A DNA stretch of 64,000 nucleotides, taken from NCBI RefSeq assembly GCF_944801835.1, contig NZ_CALYLN010000002.1, forward strand, positions 248,001 to 312,000. Reading direction: 5' to 3'. Under the pieces are notes generated by a model. That model was not told the origin of the DNA. It searched no databases and saw nothing but the letters and a program-made list of their open reading frames with translations. This DNA is from Bartonella sp. B1099 (lineage in GTDB: Bacteria > Pseudomonadota > Alphaproteobacteria > Rhizobiales > Rhizobiaceae). The position numbers were made by a program, and so were the translations under genes. Positions 63,862-64,000 of the stretch are shown here, piece after piece (the first letter of the stretch is position 1; every line of letters starts with the position of its first letter).

Positions 63862-64000
63862 TCAAGTGCGTTTTTATGTCTTTTACAATAAGGGCTATAT
63901 TTAAGCGTTTCTCAACACTTCGCTGAGGCATAACTGCACCAGGACGACATATGGGAAGGTTGTCCGATTTATGATTCTCACACCATTCTTGTATGGTAAA
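63849..64000 (-). pseudogene. Fragment of the same small lipoprotein family (3' end)
   Basis: The right edge holds WCENHKSDNLPICRPGAVMPQRSVEKR, which matches WCGNHKAENLPICHPGAVIPQRSVKRR of the copy at 61809-62221. A one-base shift then gives YSPYCKRHKNALECQP and a TAA at 63851-63849, matching NSPFCKKHPEQYECYP. The FhaB-like sequence begins at once after it, sharing bases with the fragment end. The rest of this copy is beyond the window. Confidence 0.7.

Overview
The window looks like a chromosomal segment of a Bartonella species (low-GC Alphaproteobacteria, Rhizobiales). The basis is inference from gene content: citrate synthase of the type used to genotype Bartonella, the alphaproteobacterial order comEC-gltX-gltA followed by lpxB-lpxI-lpxA-fabZ-lpxD-bamA-rseP-cdsA-frr-pyrH-tsf-rpsB, an EipB (DUF1849) envelope protein, two glutamyl-tRNA synthetases, and decayed filamentous-haemagglutinin genes next to a P4-type integrase. 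The species cannot be named from the sequence alone.

Positions 1-11600 hold the early module of a temperate phage built around an S24 repressor. A leftward arm on the minus strand (Cro-like HTH, RuvC-like resolvase, DUF1376 replication protein, SSB, a hexapeptide-repeat protein, MazEF cut by the window edge) and a rightward arm on the plus strand (second hexapeptide-repeat protein, ERF annealing protein, YqaJ nuclease, DUF488 protein, integrase) diverge from it. Near-identical promoters facing outwards on either side of the repressor gene carry the same AATCGCTACA operator in the -10 region. A HigBA toxin-antitoxin pair with its own promoter follows, then a D12-class adenine methylase.

Positions 13653-17955 are a P2-type tail remnant (D, X, U, T and a broken E) that stops at the 3' end of tRNA-Arg(CCG). 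Head, sheath, tube and fibre genes are missing, so this is a defective, mosaic prophage.

Positions 18353-58600 are housekeeping chromosome: nadK, a DEAD-box helicase, gltX-1, nadE, aroG class II, gor, a DUF2059 gene, rpiA, comEC, gltX-2 and gltA. A polar amino-acid ABC transporter with a tandemly duplicated binding-protein gene sits between gltA and the lipid A/outer-membrane cluster. The cluster runs to rpsB and is followed by eipB, ridA-like, HIT, clpA-clpS and a SPOR-containing D,D-carboxypeptidase. No uppS is found between frr and cdsA, only about 0.7 kb of non-coding or decayed sequence, and dxr is also absent beside cdsA.

Positions 58900-64000 are a second accessory region. It holds a decayed integrase gene on the minus strand, an intact P4-family integrase facing away from it, an AlpA-like regulator, and a multiply frameshifted FhaB/CdiA C-terminal region lying between two copies of a small lipoprotein gene. 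This looks like a run of displaced effector-tail/lipoprotein cassettes.
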